DNA from: Nitrosomonas sp.
Lineage (GTDB): Bacteria > Pseudomonadota > Gammaproteobacteria > Burkholderiales > Nitrosomonadaceae
Assembly: GCF_019635155.1 (NCBI RefSeq)
Contig: NZ_JAHBZY010000001.1
Location: 275,177 to 339,176 of the forward strand
Reading direction: 5' to 3'
Length of the DNA stretch: 64,000 nucleotides
The stretch's first letter is position 1, and each line of letters begins with the position of its first letter. The notes beneath the pieces were generated by a model, which saw nothing but the letters and a program-made list of their open reading frames with translations, had not been told where the DNA came from and did not search any database. Shown one piece after another: positions 63,721 to 64,000 of the stretch. The position numbers were made by a program, and so were the translations under genes.

Positions 63721-64000
63721 CTATTCAGAAATTTCAGAATTAATTTGTCGGCATGCTAAAACCGGGTCTTTTGCTTGCGTGATTGGCCGACCGATGACCA
63801 GATAATGTGCGCCATCAAGTATGGCCTGCTTGGGTGTGGTGATTCGCTTTTGGTCATTGGATGCCGCGTTGCCGGGTCTGATGCCAGGGGTTACCAAACA
63901 AAAATTCTCACCTAGTTGCAGACGTAGTTGGTGTGTCTCCAGCGCCGAACACACAACGCCATCGAGTCCGCAATCACTTGCGAGTCGCGCCAGGCGTTCG
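63721..64000 (-). CDS. pyrF: Orotidine 5'-phosphate decarboxylase, C-terminal part (start outside window)
   Basis: The frame is open to the window edge. The visible ~92 residues include '[19 protein letters not shown]', '[19 protein letters not shown]', '[20 protein letters not shown]' and 'TQAKDPV', the OMP decarboxylase phosphate-binding end. It makes UMP. It is convergent with the methyltransferase gene, leaving only three bases between stops. Confidence 0.95.
   Translation of the reverse strand, partial: ERLARLASDCGLDGVVCSALETHQLRLQLGENFCLVTPGIRPGNAASNDQKRITTPKQAILDGAHYLVIGRPITQAKDPVLACRQINSEISE

Overview
The window looks like a chromosomal segment of a betaproteobacterium, most likely a Nitrosomonas-type ammonia oxidiser. 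The class is supported by Coq7, an rpmH-rnpA-yidD-yidC-mnmE block, an rpsP-rimM-trmD-rplS block, a pyrR-pyrB-pseudo-pyrC operon and a sigma factor/DUF3619/DUF3106 trio. The genus is an inference from gene content and moderate GC; no rRNA or diagnostic metabolic gene is present. I see no tRNA or rRNA genes, insertion sequences, prophage or CRISPR arrays.

Layout. (1) 1-4339, + strand: the end of a surface-polysaccharide cluster (FkbM methyltransferase end, GT2, O-antigen ligase/polymerase, two SAM methyltransferases). (2) 4.4-8.4 kb: small accessory genes (HNH nuclease, VapBC, DUF2798, a deaminase, DUF2024, IalB-like, ArsC/Spx-like). (3) 8.4-10.5 kb, - strand: rplS, trmD, rimM, rpsP. (4) 10.6-25.6 kb: housekeeping genes including glcF, coq7, the algH-ruvX-pyrR-pyrB-pyrC' operon, prlC, mlaA, yciB/yciI, a parvulin, alr and lplT. 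(5) 25.6-29.3 kb, - strand: family-4 UDG, rimI, tsaB, thpR, ispF, ispD. (6) 29.4-33.8 kb, + strand: prfB with its +1 programmed frameshift, argJ, a DUF815 ATPase and a Nudix/ThiE fusion. (7) 33.8-41.5 kb: DUF484-GGDEF cyclase, yacG, the sigma/DUF3619/DUF3106 module, mnmE-yidC-yidD-rnpA-rpmH, and a DUF5658 membrane protein.

(8) 41.6-63.7 kb is the most distinctive part. Twelve consecutive minus-strand genes, never more than about 75 bp apart, run from a polysaccharide ABC exporter (Wzm, Wzt) through glycosyltransferases, a PIG-L deacetylase, a methyltransferase-GNAT fusion and a 1287-residue GT2-RgpF-HAD protein to a complete type I secretion system (ABC ATPase, HlyD adaptor, TolC). Divergent from them is an 872-residue, beta-repeat, calcium-binding-type protein with no Cys or Trp. 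It looks like a type I-secreted S-layer protein, and it is followed by a methyltransferase with a 'regulatory domain' resembling protein-lysine methyltransferases that act on rickettsial surface proteins. I read this as one cell-surface locus: a secreted lattice protein, its exporter, the polysaccharide that may anchor it, and an enzyme that may modify it. The organisation recalls Caulobacter RsaA with RsaDEF and its O-polysaccharide genes. The window ends inside pyrF.

Other notable points are mnmE and rnpA reading frames without any ATG/GTG/TTG start (AUC and CUG are the best candidates), a metal-ligand-less dihydroorotase, a long Lys-rich YidC tail, and a strong unexplained hairpin between alr and lplT.
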